From positions 1-64,000 of the forward strand of contig NZ_JFBL01000008.1 of NCBI RefSeq assembly GCF_000597725.1: a DNA stretch of 64,000 nucleotides, written 5' to 3'. Below the pieces are notes generated by a model. It was not told the DNA's origin. It searched no databases and saw only the letters and a program-made list of their open reading frames with translations. A program made the translations under genes and the position numbers. The DNA comes from Sulfurospirillum arcachonense DSM 9755. Its GTDB lineage: Bacteria > Campylobacterota > Campylobacteria > Campylobacterales > Sulfurospirillaceae. Of this stretch, positions 7,970-15,968 are shown in pieces. Each line of letters starts with the position of its first letter. Position 1 is the first letter of the stretch.

Positions 7970-8188
7970 GTGAAAAAAGTTATATTTAGTTTGATTTTTA
8001 TAGTAGTTTCTTTATTTGCTAAGGTTGATTTTTCTGAGATGAGTACAGAAGAGCTTCTTGCAATGATAGGTTATGTCAAACCAGCAAATCAAAAAAGTTT
8101 TCAAAAAGAGTTAGAATTTAGATATCCCAAAATGAGTGATAAAGAAAAAACAATATATATAAAAAATTTGAAAAAGATAAAGAAGTAA
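7970..8188 (+). CDS. DUF1104-like small exported protein
   Basis: This short protein (72 residues) starts at GTG 7970 after AAAAAGGG. It has a signal peptide (MKKVIFSLIFIVVSLFA) followed by FSEMSTEELLAMIG, a pattern I associate with DUF1104, a small periplasmic family found in Campylobacterota. The mature part is short, helical and lysine-rich. It lies 3 bp before a response-regulator gene and is probably cotranscribed with the regulator, kinase and cytochrome c. It might be a periplasmic sensor partner or a target of that system; this is inference. Confidence 0.65.
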   Translation: MKKVIFSLIFIVVSLFAKVDFSEMSTEELLAMIGYVKPANQKSFQKELEFRYPKMSDKEKTIYIKNLKKIKK

Positions 8189-8191
8189 CTT

Positions 8192-8872
8192 ATGAGTGTC
8201 AAACCTTCAAAAATTCTTTTCTTAGAAGATGATGTAAATCTGAACGAAACAGTAACTGAGTTTTTGCAAGAGAATGGTTATGTAGTTGATAGTGTGTATG
8301 ATGGCGATGAAGCAGAAGTAAAGATGTATGAAAACTCTTATGATTTGTTTTTGTTAGATGTAAATGTTCCTGGACTCAATGGATTTGAGCTTCTAAAAAA
8401 TTCTCGTGAAAATGAGAATAAAACTCCAGCGATATTTTTGACTTCACTCAATTCTATTGATGATGTAAGTGTTGGTTATGAGAGTGGTTGTGATGATTAT
8501 ATCCGTAAACCTTTTGAGCTTAAAGAGATACTTTTAAGAGTAAAAACACTTATAAAAAGGGAGTTTTTTCACTCTAAAGATGATAGTGTAAAAATTGCTA
8601 AAGATATAGAGTATCATACATCTACAAACTCTTTACATGTAGAAGGAAAAGAGGTGCAACTGCAAAATAAAGAAGCTATTTTACTTAAACTCTTTTTACA
8701 AAGAAGAGGAGAGATAATATCTCACAAAGTTATACTTGAAGAGCTTTGGGGATATGATGAGGTAGCGAGTGATGATGCGCTTAGAACATATATAAAAAAT
8801 TTGAGAAAAATTATAGGAAAAGAGAGAATTATCAGTGTTAAAAAGCTGGGATACAAATTTATTACAGAGTGA
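8192..8872 (+). CDS. OmpR-family response regulator
   Basis: This 226-residue regulator has an N-terminal receiver (acidic pair EDD near residue 12, phosphoacceptor Asp in FLLDVNVPG near residue 56, Lys in YIRKPFEL) and a C-terminal winged-helix DNA-binding domain (about residues 130-226, with LRTYIKNLRKIIG and KLGYKFI). It should act as a transcription factor switched by the overlapping histidine kinase. The kinase gene starts 38 bp before this gene ends, a very tight coupling. The same architecture recurs at 20452-21967. Confidence 0.92.
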   Translation: MSVKPSKILFLEDDVNLNETVTEFLQENGYVVDSVYDGDEAEVKMYENSYDLFLLDVNVPGLNGFELLKNSRENENKTPAIFLTSLNSIDDVSVGYESGCDDYIRKPFELKEILLRVKTLIKREFFHSKDDSVKIAKDIEYHTSTNSLHVEGKEVQLQNKEAILLKLFLQRRGEIISHKVILEELWGYDEVASDDALRTYIKNLRKIIGKERIISVKKLGYKFITE

Positions 8873-10016
8873 GAAAAAAACACTTTTTTCGTTTTTTATA
8901 CTCTATCTAATTTTTATTATACTTCTCTTATCTATACTTGGAGTTATGTATTATAATTTCCAAAAAGATTTGATGCTCCAAAAAAACAGATTAGAGCTTT
9001 CCTACTTAGCCAATGAGCAACTGTTAAAACTCAAAGATTTGCATGTAAATTTTGATAAAAATAGAGTATATCCTAGAGATGTGAGATTTAATTCTGCTAT
9101 TTATGATAGTTCTAAAAAAGAGATATTTTCTACATTTTCTAACAAACACATAGATTTTAACGAAGTTATTTACATGGATGAAGATAAAATATATCTCATA
9201 AAAGAGCCAGAATCTTATTATCTTGGTACAAAATATCTTGTTTTAGAAGTAAAGAGTGATAGTTCATGGCATAAAAATGTATACAAAACTCTTAGTATTT
9301 ATGGAGCAGGGTTATTTTTACTCATGGTAGTCTTTGGTTATTTTTTACTAAGACTTCTTTTAAAACCTATGCGTGAGGCAATAGAGCTTTTAGATAGATT
9401 TATAAAAGATACTACGCATGAGCTTAATACCCCAGTAAATGCTATCATGTCAAATATAGAGATGATAGATACAAATTCATTAGATGAAAAACTAGCAAAG
9501 AAGATAAAAAGAATAGATATAGGAGCAAGAACAGTTTCGAACTTGTACCAAGACTTGACCTATCTTACATTAGCACATAAGATCGTTTCAAATGATGAAG
9601 ATGTGAATTTACAAGAAGTTATAGAAGAGAGGATAGAGTACTTTACTCTTTTTGCACAATCAAGAAAAATAGATATAAATTGTGATTTAGAGGAAAACAT
9701 ATCTTTACATATAGATAGAAAAAAGATAACAAAACTTATAGATAATCTTCTATCAAACGCGGTTAAATACAATAAAATCAAAGGTACTATAAACATAAGG
9801 TTACAAGATGGATATTTTGAAGTACATGATAGCGGAAGAGGGATTGCTCAAGAAAAAATAGATGCAATGTTTGAGCGATACACAAGAGCAGATGAGAGTG
9901 TAGGAGGCTTTGGAATAGGGCTTAGTATAGTTCATATGATAGCAGAAGAATACACTTTACATGTAAAGATAACTTCAAAAGAAAAAAAGTGGACAAAGGT
10001 GAGGGTATCATGGTAA
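8835..10016 (+). CDS. Membrane sensor histidine kinase
   Basis: This 393-residue kinase has two membrane segments (about residues 18-40 and 155-176) that bracket a periplasmic sensor of about 115 residues of no recognised family. The dimerisation domain carries the phospho-His in THELNTPVNAI (about residue 195). The ATPase domain has DNLLSNAVKYN, DSGRGI and GGFGIGLSIV. The start is GTG 8835, inside the regulator gene; I see no better in-frame start before the first membrane segment. It is the partner of the overlapping OmpR-family regulator. A cytochrome c gene overlaps its 3' end, which may hint at a redox or respiratory stimulus. Confidence 0.88.
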   Translation: MLKSWDTNLLQSEKKTLFSFFILYLIFIILLLSILGVMYYNFQKDLMLQKNRLELSYLANEQLLKLKDLHVNFDKNRVYPRDVRFNSAIYDSSKKEIFSTFSNKHIDFNEVIYMDEDKIYLIKEPESYYLGTKYLVLEVKSDSSWHKNVYKTLSIYGAGLFLLMVVFGYFLLRLLLKPMREAIELLDRFIKDTTHELNTPVNAIMSNIEMIDTNSLDEKLAKKIKRIDIGARTVSNLYQDLTYLTLAHKIVSNDEDVNLQEVIEERIEYFTLFAQSRKIDINCDLEENISLHIDRKKITKLIDNLLSNAVKYNKIKGTINIRLQDGYFEVHDSGRGIAQEKIDAMFERYTRADESVGGFGIGLSIVHMIAEEYTLHVKITSKEKKWTKVRVSW

Positions 10017-10339
10017 AAAAAATATTTCTTTTATGTTTTTTAGTAGGAAGTATACATGCTAGTGTATATAAGAATAATTGTGTTTCTTGTCATGAAAAAA
10101 TGCCTGTAAAAATAGATAAGTTTTTTTATAGATATCTTTTAAAATATAGTAGTGAAGATGCTCTAAAAAATGCTCTTATAAAGTATTTAAAAAACCCAAC
10201 AAAAGAAAAAACTATACTCCAAGAGGGGCTTTTGAATCGTTTTGGTGTAAAAGAAAAAACAACCCTAAATGATAAAGACTTAAAAAAAGCAGTGGATGAA
10301 TATTGGGAAATATATAAGATATTTGGAAAACTAAAATAA
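10010..10339 (+). CDS. Small periplasmic monohaem cytochrome c-like protein
   Basis: I choose ATG 10010 over the in-frame GTG 9989 because GGTGAGGG sits just upstream and the ATG directly precedes the signal peptide (VKKIFLLCFLVGSIHA). The product is 109 residues with one haem-binding CVSCH at residues 24-28. The remainder is lysine-rich and helical with no obvious distal Met motif, so the sixth ligand is unclear. It overlaps the kinase gene by 7 bp and is probably cotranscribed with the two-component pair. It may be an electron carrier or a redox input to the kinase; the second is inference. Confidence 0.72.
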   Translation: MVKKIFLLCFLVGSIHASVYKNNCVSCHEKMPVKIDKFFYRYLLKYSSEDALKNALIKYLKNPTKEKTILQEGLLNRFGVKEKTTLNDKDLKKAVDEYWEIYKIFGKLK

Positions 10340-10398
10340 CTCACGATTGATACACTTTTTTATTTTATACTTTGATTATCAAAATTAAAGGATAAAAA

Positions 10399-10695
10399 AT
10401 GAAAAAGTCAATTTTTCTTATCGTAACTTTGTTTGCAACTTTTCTTATGGCAAATGATGGTGCTGCGTTATATAAAAAATGTATAGGATGTCATGGGGTA
10501 AAAGCTGAAAAAAAAGCTTTAAATAAATCTGCTGTTATTCAAGGTTGGGATAAAGTAACTTTAGCAAAAGCTCTTAAAGGCTATCAAGATGGAAGTTATG
10601 GAAGTACTATGAAAGCTCTTATGAAAAATCAGATAAAAGATTATGATGATGCTAAAATCGAGATAGTATCAGAATATATTTCAACTTTAAAGTAG
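10399..10695 (+). CDS. Periplasmic class I cytochrome c
   Basis: This small soluble cytochrome has 98 residues: a signal peptide (residues 1-18), haem motif CIGCHG at 28-33, and a likely distal Met in YGSTMKALMK. The spacing and the final SEYISTLK helix fit the cytochrome c553 type used by Campylobacterota to carry electrons to terminal oxidases and reductases. It has its own upstream gap of 59 bp with an AT-rich promoter-like stretch and an AAAGGA site. A terminator overlaps its stop codon. Confidence 0.88.
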   Translation: MKKSIFLIVTLFATFLMANDGAALYKKCIGCHGVKAEKKALNKSAVIQGWDKVTLAKALKGYQDGSYGSTMKALMKNQIKDYDDAKIEIVSEYISTLK

Positions 10696-10717
10696 TGAGA
10701 TTATCACTACTTTTTTT
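10690..10717. terminator. Terminator between convergent cytochrome c and methyltransferase genes
   Basis: AAGTAGTGA (10690-10698) pairs perfectly with TCACTACTT (10704-10712) around a 5-nt loop, with T continuing to 10717. Both convergent stop codons lie inside the hairpin, so it is best suited to end the cytochrome transcript. Confidence 0.75.
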
Positions 10718-11348
10718 GTAGTATGATTATACGTTTGTTATCATGTTTAATAACATTTAGTCCACATTCATTTGCCATTATTTCTATACACTTAGGTGTA
10801 AAAAAGGTTATATGTGTGGGGTCTCTTCTATACCACCACTTTAAAAAATCACTTTGTTTGTTAGTGTGAAAAAGAGTCATAAGTGCAATAACACCGTTAT
10901 TATTTAAAAGAGTAGTTAAAAAGTTTAAAACTTCTTTTGGATTATCTAAATGCTCAAATACTTCTGTTGAAGTAATGAGGTCGTATTTTTTATTTTCATA
11001 TATTTTTTGTGTTTGGTAAAATTTATCATAACAGTCACTCTTTACATTTCGTCTTTTAATGAGTTCATATAAAACAGGACCAGGTCCACAACCAAAATCA
11101 AGAGCTGTTTTTGTATTCTCTTTTATATCATCCCAAAAAAAATTCAAAAAATTTTCAAACATTTGGACATAACCACTATCTTCAAAACTGTTATTATGGT
11201 TATCATACTGCTTTTTTTCAGCTATAGGAGCAACATAAAATTTTTTATCTAAAAAAATAAGTTCACAGTGAGGACATTGGTAAAATTTTTTATCTAATTG
11301 AGGGTCATTAAAGCTATCTACGGAAGAGTTACATACGGTACAATACAT
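10707..11348 (-). CDS. Class I SAM-dependent methyltransferase with N-terminal zinc ribbon
   Basis: This 213-residue protein starts with a putative zinc ribbon, YCTVC (residues 2-6) and CPHC (about 25-28). A Rossmann methyltransferase follows: motif I ALDFGCGPG (about 83-91), the acidic loop TSTEVFEHLDNP and a later strand GVIALMT. It resembles Methyltransf_23-type enzymes, whose substrates are very varied (quinones, lipids, proteins). The substrate cannot be assigned here. A TAGGA site precedes the ATG. It stands alone on the minus strand. Confidence 0.78.
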   Translation of the reverse strand: MYCTVCNSSVDSFNDPQLDKKFYQCPHCELIFLDKKFYVAPIAEKKQYDNHNNSFEDSGYVQMFENFLNFFWDDIKENTKTALDFGCGPGPVLYELIKRRNVKSDCYDKFYQTQKIYENKKYDLITSTEVFEHLDNPKEVLNFLTTLLNNNGVIALMTLFHTNKQSDFLKWWYRRDPTHITFFTPKCIEIMANECGLNVIKHDNKRIIILQKK

Positions 11349-11399
11349 TGATTTTTATCCTAAGTAAATAAATATTTACTAAATTAAGTTATTTGGTGG

Positions 11400-11405
11400 T
11401 ATTAT
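11400..11405 (+). promoter_or_regulatory. -10 box directly before the binding-protein gene
   Basis: TATTAT ends 7 nt before the ATG at 11413, and no Shine-Dalgarno sequence fits in between. Transcription would begin at or within a few bases of the start codon, so the mRNA is predicted to be leaderless or nearly so. Confidence 0.45.
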
Positions 11406-11412
11406 AGCATTT

Positions 11413-12573
11413 ATGTATAGAATTTTATCAGCTTTGATTGTTTCAATAATTTTTATTTTACCATTTGTTAATTTTGACTCCTATTATAACGATACAGAGA
11501 TACGATTAGGTATGAGTGGACCCTTTAGTGGTAGTCTTCATACTATTGCTGATGAACTTATGTTAGGTATTAATGCGTATTTTAATAATATCAATGAGCA
11601 AGGTGGAGTGTACGGTAGAACTTTTAAAGTAATTACAAAAGATGATAAGTATGAGCCTAAAATTACAGCAGAAAATGCAGAAGAACTCATAAAAAAAGAT
11701 AAAGTATTTGCTTTTTTAGGTTTTATAGGAACGCCTACAAGTAGAGTTGCTTTACCCATTGCTATAAAATACAAAACTCCTTATATAGGAGCATTTACTG
11801 GAGCAGAATTTTTAAGAGAGCTTCCAAGAAATCCTTTTGTTTTAAATGGAAGAACGAGTTATAGAAAAGAGATTGAAGCACTTGTGAATTATTTTGTAGA
11901 TAAAGAAAAATATACTAATATCGCTGTTTTTTATCAAAATGATAGTTATGGACGCTCCGGATTAAAAGGAGTAAAAGAGGCTCTTAGCAAAAGAAATATG
12001 AGTTTAGTTGCAGAAGCAAGCTATAAAAGAAATACCCTCTCCGTTGGACATGCTCTTTACGAAATATCTCAAAGTAACGCGCAAGTAGTTATTATGGTTG
12101 GAGCCACAAAACCTACCGCAGAATTTATAAAAAGAGCAAGGCAAAATCCAAAACTTAAAAATATTCATTATGGAGCAATCTCGTTTATTGGTTCAAGTAT
12201 GTTACTTAATGCTTTAGATAAACATGTAGAAAATATAGTGTTTTCTCAAGTAGTACCCTCCCCATGGGGAGGGTTATCTAGTGAAGTAAATTTATATAGA
12301 AAACTTATGGACAAATATTATCCTAATAGAGAGTACAGTTATGTATCTTTAGAAGGATTTTTTATCGCAAAAATGACTACAGAGTTATTTAAAAGAGTTG
12401 GTCCTCATTTTACAAAAGAAGACTATATTGATCAGATGCGGTTTTTATATAGAGAAATAAAAAATAATCAAGATGTAGATGAAAGTAGAAGGGTTTGTAA
12501 ATGTTTAAATAATGTATATTTGACGACATATTCAGATGGTATTTTTTGGGATGTAGATGAAGAAGATAATTAA
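11413..12573 (+). CDS. Periplasmic binding protein of the branched-chain amino acid/urea/amide type, probable sensor
   Basis: This 386-residue type I periplasmic binding protein (LivK/UrtA/AmiC-like) has an uncleaved-looking hydrophobic N-terminus. The family start IRLGMSGPFSGS follows, then GINAYFNNINEQGGVYGRTF, FLGFIGTPTS and a C-terminal lobe. No permease or ATPase gene is nearby. The next gene is a membrane histidine kinase that overlaps by 17 bp, so the protein probably presents its ligand to the kinase and not to a transporter. Two Cys near the C-terminus (RVCKCLNN) are unusual. The ligand is unknown; the glnK-amtB and arginase neighbours suggest a nitrogen compound. Confidence 0.82.
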   Translation: MYRILSALIVSIIFILPFVNFDSYYNDTEIRLGMSGPFSGSLHTIADELMLGINAYFNNINEQGGVYGRTFKVITKDDKYEPKITAENAEELIKKDKVFAFLGFIGTPTSRVALPIAIKYKTPYIGAFTGAEFLRELPRNPFVLNGRTSYRKEIEALVNYFVDKEKYTNIAVFYQNDSYGRSGLKGVKEALSKRNMSLVAEASYKRNTLSVGHALYEISQSNAQVVIMVGATKPTAEFIKRARQNPKLKNIHYGAISFIGSSMLLNALDKHVENIVFSQVVPSPWGGLSSEVNLYRKLMDKYYPNREYSYVSLEGFFIAKMTTELFKRVGPHFTKEDYIDQMRFLYREIKNNQDVDESRRVCKCLNNVYLTTYSDGIFWDVDEEDN

Positions 12574-14191
12574 TCCTTTTAAGGACTTTATGGGCAATAT
12601 CAATAACATGACAATAGCTAAAAAAACTAGTTTATTGTTTTTTATTATGGTAGTTGGGATGCTTTTTATTGGAAGTTTTGCACATATGAGTTTAAATAGA
12701 ATAAAAGGTGATTTTGATATTCTTTATACCAAAAGAATGGTACCTGTTATCAAACTTGAAAAAATAAAAGATATTTATACTGTTAATATACTTGATACTT
12801 TAAGGGATGTAGAAAACAGTCAGATAAGTGTGAAAGATGGAAAAAGTATTATAGTTCTTGCTCAAGAGCTTATAAGACGAGATTGGAGTGAATATAAAAC
12901 AAGTTTAAAAATTCATGATAAAGATTGGGTATCTGAGATATTAGAATCATGGGGAATTATAAGTCCCAAAAAAACTAACACCATAAAAACTTTAGAAGAT
13001 GATATGGTTTTAATAATTGAAAAAAAAGTTAACAATATTGACACGATTTTAGATGATATATTTAAACTGTTTAGTAGGGCTCACACAGCAGATGCGTATA
13101 ATCGTCTGCAAGAGGAGTTATATCCAAGTATTAATTCCATAAATATTCATTTAACACAATTAATAAGTTTAAATTTAGAAGCTGCAAATAGTGGTAAAAA
13201 GAGAACAAGAGCAGTATATGATAATACTTTTGAATGGATAGTTGTAGCAACGGTTGGAACTATAACTGTGGCAGCTCTTTTGGCAATTGTGATTTTACAA
13301 AATATTAGACTTTTACATGCAGAACTTGCAAGAATTGTGGATATAAAAACAAAAGAACTTCAAAAACTCAATAAAAATTTGGAAAAGAAAATTGCATATG
13401 AAGTTGAACAAAGTCGTCAAAAAGATCAAATTATGTTTAGGCAGTCAAGACTTGCAGCTATGGGTGAGATGGTAGGAAATATTGCACATCAATGGAGGCA
13501 ACCGTTAAATGCGATAGTTCTTATTATTCAAAGTTTTCAAATGAAAAATATGGTTGGTAAGTTGGATGATGCATTTATTGATAAACAAGTTGATGAAGGG
13601 ATAAAACAAGCAACATCGATGTCAAAGACTATAGATGATTTTAGAAATTTTTTTAATCCAAATAAGAGAGCAGAAGATTTTAGTGTAAAAAAAACAATTG
13701 AAGAATCTATGGATTTAGTAAAGTTTTATTATGAAAAGGCAAATATTAAGATGCGTTTGTCATGTGAAAAAGATTTTGAGACGTTAGGGTATCCTAATGA
13801 ATTTTCACAAGTAATGATGAACCTTTTTTCAAACTCAAAAGATGCTTTAGAATCAAAAGAAAATCAAAATAAGTATATTGAAATTATTGTCAAAGTTGAT
13901 GAGGTAAATAAAAAAGGAAACATTTCAATTATAGACAATGGTGGAGGAATTCCCATAGAAGTTATAGATAGAATGTTTGAGCCATATTTTACTACGAAAC
14001 ATCAAAGTAGTGGTACTGGAATTGGCTTATACATGTCAAAAGAGATTATAGAAAAACAGATGCACGGAAATATTGAAGTACAAAACATTGCTTATACATT
14101 TAATAATAATGATTATTATAAGAAATGTGCTTGTATCAATATTGTAATGCCAATAAGTGGGCTTGATAAAGATAAGTGTAAAAAAGAATAA
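12557..14191 (+). CDS. Sensor histidine kinase with four-helix-bundle-like periplasmic domain
   Basis: This 544-residue kinase has membrane segments near residues 25-48 and 222-246 around a helical periplasmic domain resembling the chemoreceptor four-helix bundle. A coiled coil follows, then the dimerisation domain with AHQWRQPLNAI (His near residue 311, a form common in Campylobacterota). The ATPase domain has MNLFSNSKDAL, DNGGGIP and GTGIGLYMS. The start ATG 12557 lies inside the binding-protein gene. ATG 12590, preceded by AAGGA, is a reasonable alternative and would remove only 11 residues. It should receive input from the upstream binding protein and pass phosphate to the regulator at 14206. 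Confidence 0.88.
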   Translation: MKKIINPFKDFMGNINNMTIAKKTSLLFFIMVVGMLFIGSFAHMSLNRIKGDFDILYTKRMVPVIKLEKIKDIYTVNILDTLRDVENSQISVKDGKSIIVLAQELIRRDWSEYKTSLKIHDKDWVSEILESWGIISPKKTNTIKTLEDDMVLIIEKKVNNIDTILDDIFKLFSRAHTADAYNRLQEELYPSINSINIHLTQLISLNLEAANSGKKRTRAVYDNTFEWIVVATVGTITVAALLAIVILQNIRLLHAELARIVDIKTKELQKLNKNLEKKIAYEVEQSRQKDQIMFRQSRLAAMGEMVGNIAHQWRQPLNAIVLIIQSFQMKNMVGKLDDAFIDKQVDEGIKQATSMSKTIDDFRNFFNPNKRAEDFSVKKTIEESMDLVKFYYEKANIKMRLSCEKDFETLGYPNEFSQVMMNLFSNSKDALESKENQNKYIEIIVKVDEVNKKGNISIIDNGGGIPIEVIDRMFEPYFTTKHQSSGTGIGLYMSKEIIEKQMHGNIEVQNIAYTFNNNDYYKKCACINIVMPISGLDKDKCKKE

Positions 14192-14205
14192 TAAAAAGGA
14201 AAAAT

Positions 14206-14868
14206 ATGGATTTGAATTGCTTAAAAGATTGCGTAATTTTATATGTAGAAGATGAGCAAAGTATACAAAGTCAAACAAAAATGATATTAGATGATTTTGT
14301 AAAAGAGGTCATAGTTGCAAGTGATGGTGAAGAAGGACTTAAAATTGCGCTTGAAACTGATATTGATATCATAGTAACGGATATTATGATGCCACATTTA
14401 AATGGTATTGATATGCTTAAAATTTTGAGAAATGAGCATAAAAAAGATATTCCAGCTATTATTACCACTGCTTTTACAGAGACCGATTATTTACTAGAAG
14501 CTATTAAATTAAAAGTAGATGGGTTTATAACGAAACCTATTAATATTAAAGATTTAATTAATACGATATATACAGTAATGTTACCAAAAGTACAAAAAGA
14601 AGAATTAGAAGGTTGCTCATATATGGTTGATGCTTTATCAATTTTAGTTGGTGGTAAAAAGATCGAGATACTAAAATATATTATTGATCATATTGATAAA
14701 GAACATATTTTTTATGGTTCATATCAGGATATAATGGATAATATACAAGTTAGTAAACCAACAGTTGTTAATATGTTTAAACAACTCATTCAAGCAGGAA
14801 TTTTAGAAAAAATAAAAAACAAAATGTACCGTTTTCAAAATACAAAATTTATAAAAGATGAAGGATAA
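14206..14868 (+). CDS. Response regulator with atypical C-terminal helix-turn-helix
   Basis: This 220-residue protein has a receiver domain (EDE near residue 18, Asp in VTDIMMPHLNG near 58, Lys in ITKPINI). Its C-terminal part is not the OmpR winged helix. Instead YQDIMDNIQVSKPTVVNMFK (about 170-190), followed by LIQAGILEKIKNKMYRF, reads like a MarR/RepL-style winged helix. AAAGGA precedes the ATG, 14 bp after the kinase stop. It should be the transcriptional output of the binding-protein/kinase system; targets such as glnK-amtB are inference. Confidence 0.85.
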   Translation: MDLNCLKDCVILYVEDEQSIQSQTKMILDDFVKEVIVASDGEEGLKIALETDIDIIVTDIMMPHLNGIDMLKILRNEHKKDIPAIITTAFTETDYLLEAIKLKVDGFITKPINIKDLINTIYTVMLPKVQKEELEGCSYMVDALSILVGGKKIEILKYIIDHIDKEHIFYGSYQDIMDNIQVSKPTVVNMFKQLIQAGILEKIKNKMYRFQNTKFIKDEG

Positions 14869-14876
14869 TTATAGAA

Positions 14877-15401
14877 ATGAAAAAAATAGTATTTTTACTC
14901 ATATTGAGTTTATCAACATTTGTATTCGCAGCAGACAAAAATGTAGTTTTTGAAACAAGCCAAGGAAATATAGAGTTGAAATTATTTCCAAAAATTGCTC
15001 CTAAAACTGTAGAAAACTTTGTAGGTTTAGTCAAGAAAGGTTACTATAATGGGACAATTTTCCATAGGGTAATTCAAGATTTTATGATTCAAGGTGGAGA
15101 CCCAACGGGAACAGGAAGAGGTGGAGAATCTATTTGGGGTCACTCTTTTGAAGATGAGTTTAAACCAGGAATTGTTTTTGATAGACCAGGTCTTCTCGCT
15201 ATGGCCAATGCTGGTAGAAATACAAATGGAAGCCAATTTTTTATAACAACAATACCTACTAGATGGTTAAATGGGAAACATACTATTTTTGGTGAAGTTG
15301 TTGAAGGTTATGATACAGTAGCAAAAATTGAAAATACAAATGTTGATGGTAGAGACAAACCAATCGTTCCTGTGAAGATTATAAAAGCTTATGTTAAATG
15401 A
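14877..15401 (+). CDS. Periplasmic cyclophilin-type peptidyl-prolyl isomerase
   Basis: This isomerase catalyses cis-trans isomerisation of X-Pro bonds. A signal peptide (MKKIVFLLILSLSTFVFAA) sends the 174-residue enzyme to the periplasm. Cyclophilin motifs are clear: FHRVIQDFMIQGGDPTGTG (catalytic Arg in FHR), NTNGSQFFIT and the HTIFGEV segment; the usual Trp position reads RWLNGKHTIFG. It starts 8 bp after the regulator stop, so it may share that transcript. It could help fold exported proteins such as the binding protein upstream. Confidence 0.9.
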   Translation: MKKIVFLLILSLSTFVFAADKNVVFETSQGNIELKLFPKIAPKTVENFVGLVKKGYYNGTIFHRVIQDFMIQGGDPTGTGRGGESIWGHSFEDEFKPGIVFDRPGLLAMANAGRNTNGSQFFITTIPTRWLNGKHTIFGEVVEGYDTVAKIENTNVDGRDKPIVPVKIIKAYVK

Positions 15402-15437
15402 GTGTTTTATAATCATAAATTGGTAGCTTTATTCTAA

Positions 15438-15818
<381 letters not shown>

Positions 15819-15830
15819 TATATAAATTTT

Positions 15831-15859
15831 ACAAGATGATTATTTTTTAATCACCTTGT
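15831..15859. repeat. Hairpin after glnK
   Basis: ACAAGATGATT (15831-15841) pairs with AATCACCTTGT (15849-15859) with a single A/C mismatch. The loop is T-rich but there is no T-run after the stem, so it is not a classic terminator. It could stabilise the glnK 3' end or partly separate glnK from amtB expression. Confidence 0.5.
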
Positions 15860-15907
15860 GGAACAGTTTTTGTGTACAATTTTATATTCAAAAATACAAC
15901 GTGTTTG

Positions 15908-15928
15908 AGCTCACTATTGTAGTGAGCT
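15908..15928. repeat. Perfect hairpin in the amtB leader
   Basis: AGCTCACTA (15908-15916) and TAGTGAGCT (15920-15928) form a perfect 9-bp stem with a 3-nt loop, 40 nt before the amtB start. No T-run follows. As DNA it is a 21-bp near-palindrome that could be an operator; as RNA it would be a stable leader hairpin. Confidence 0.6.
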
Positions 15929-15968
15929 TAGCATACTAAATAGTATTAAAATATAAAAGGTCACAAAA

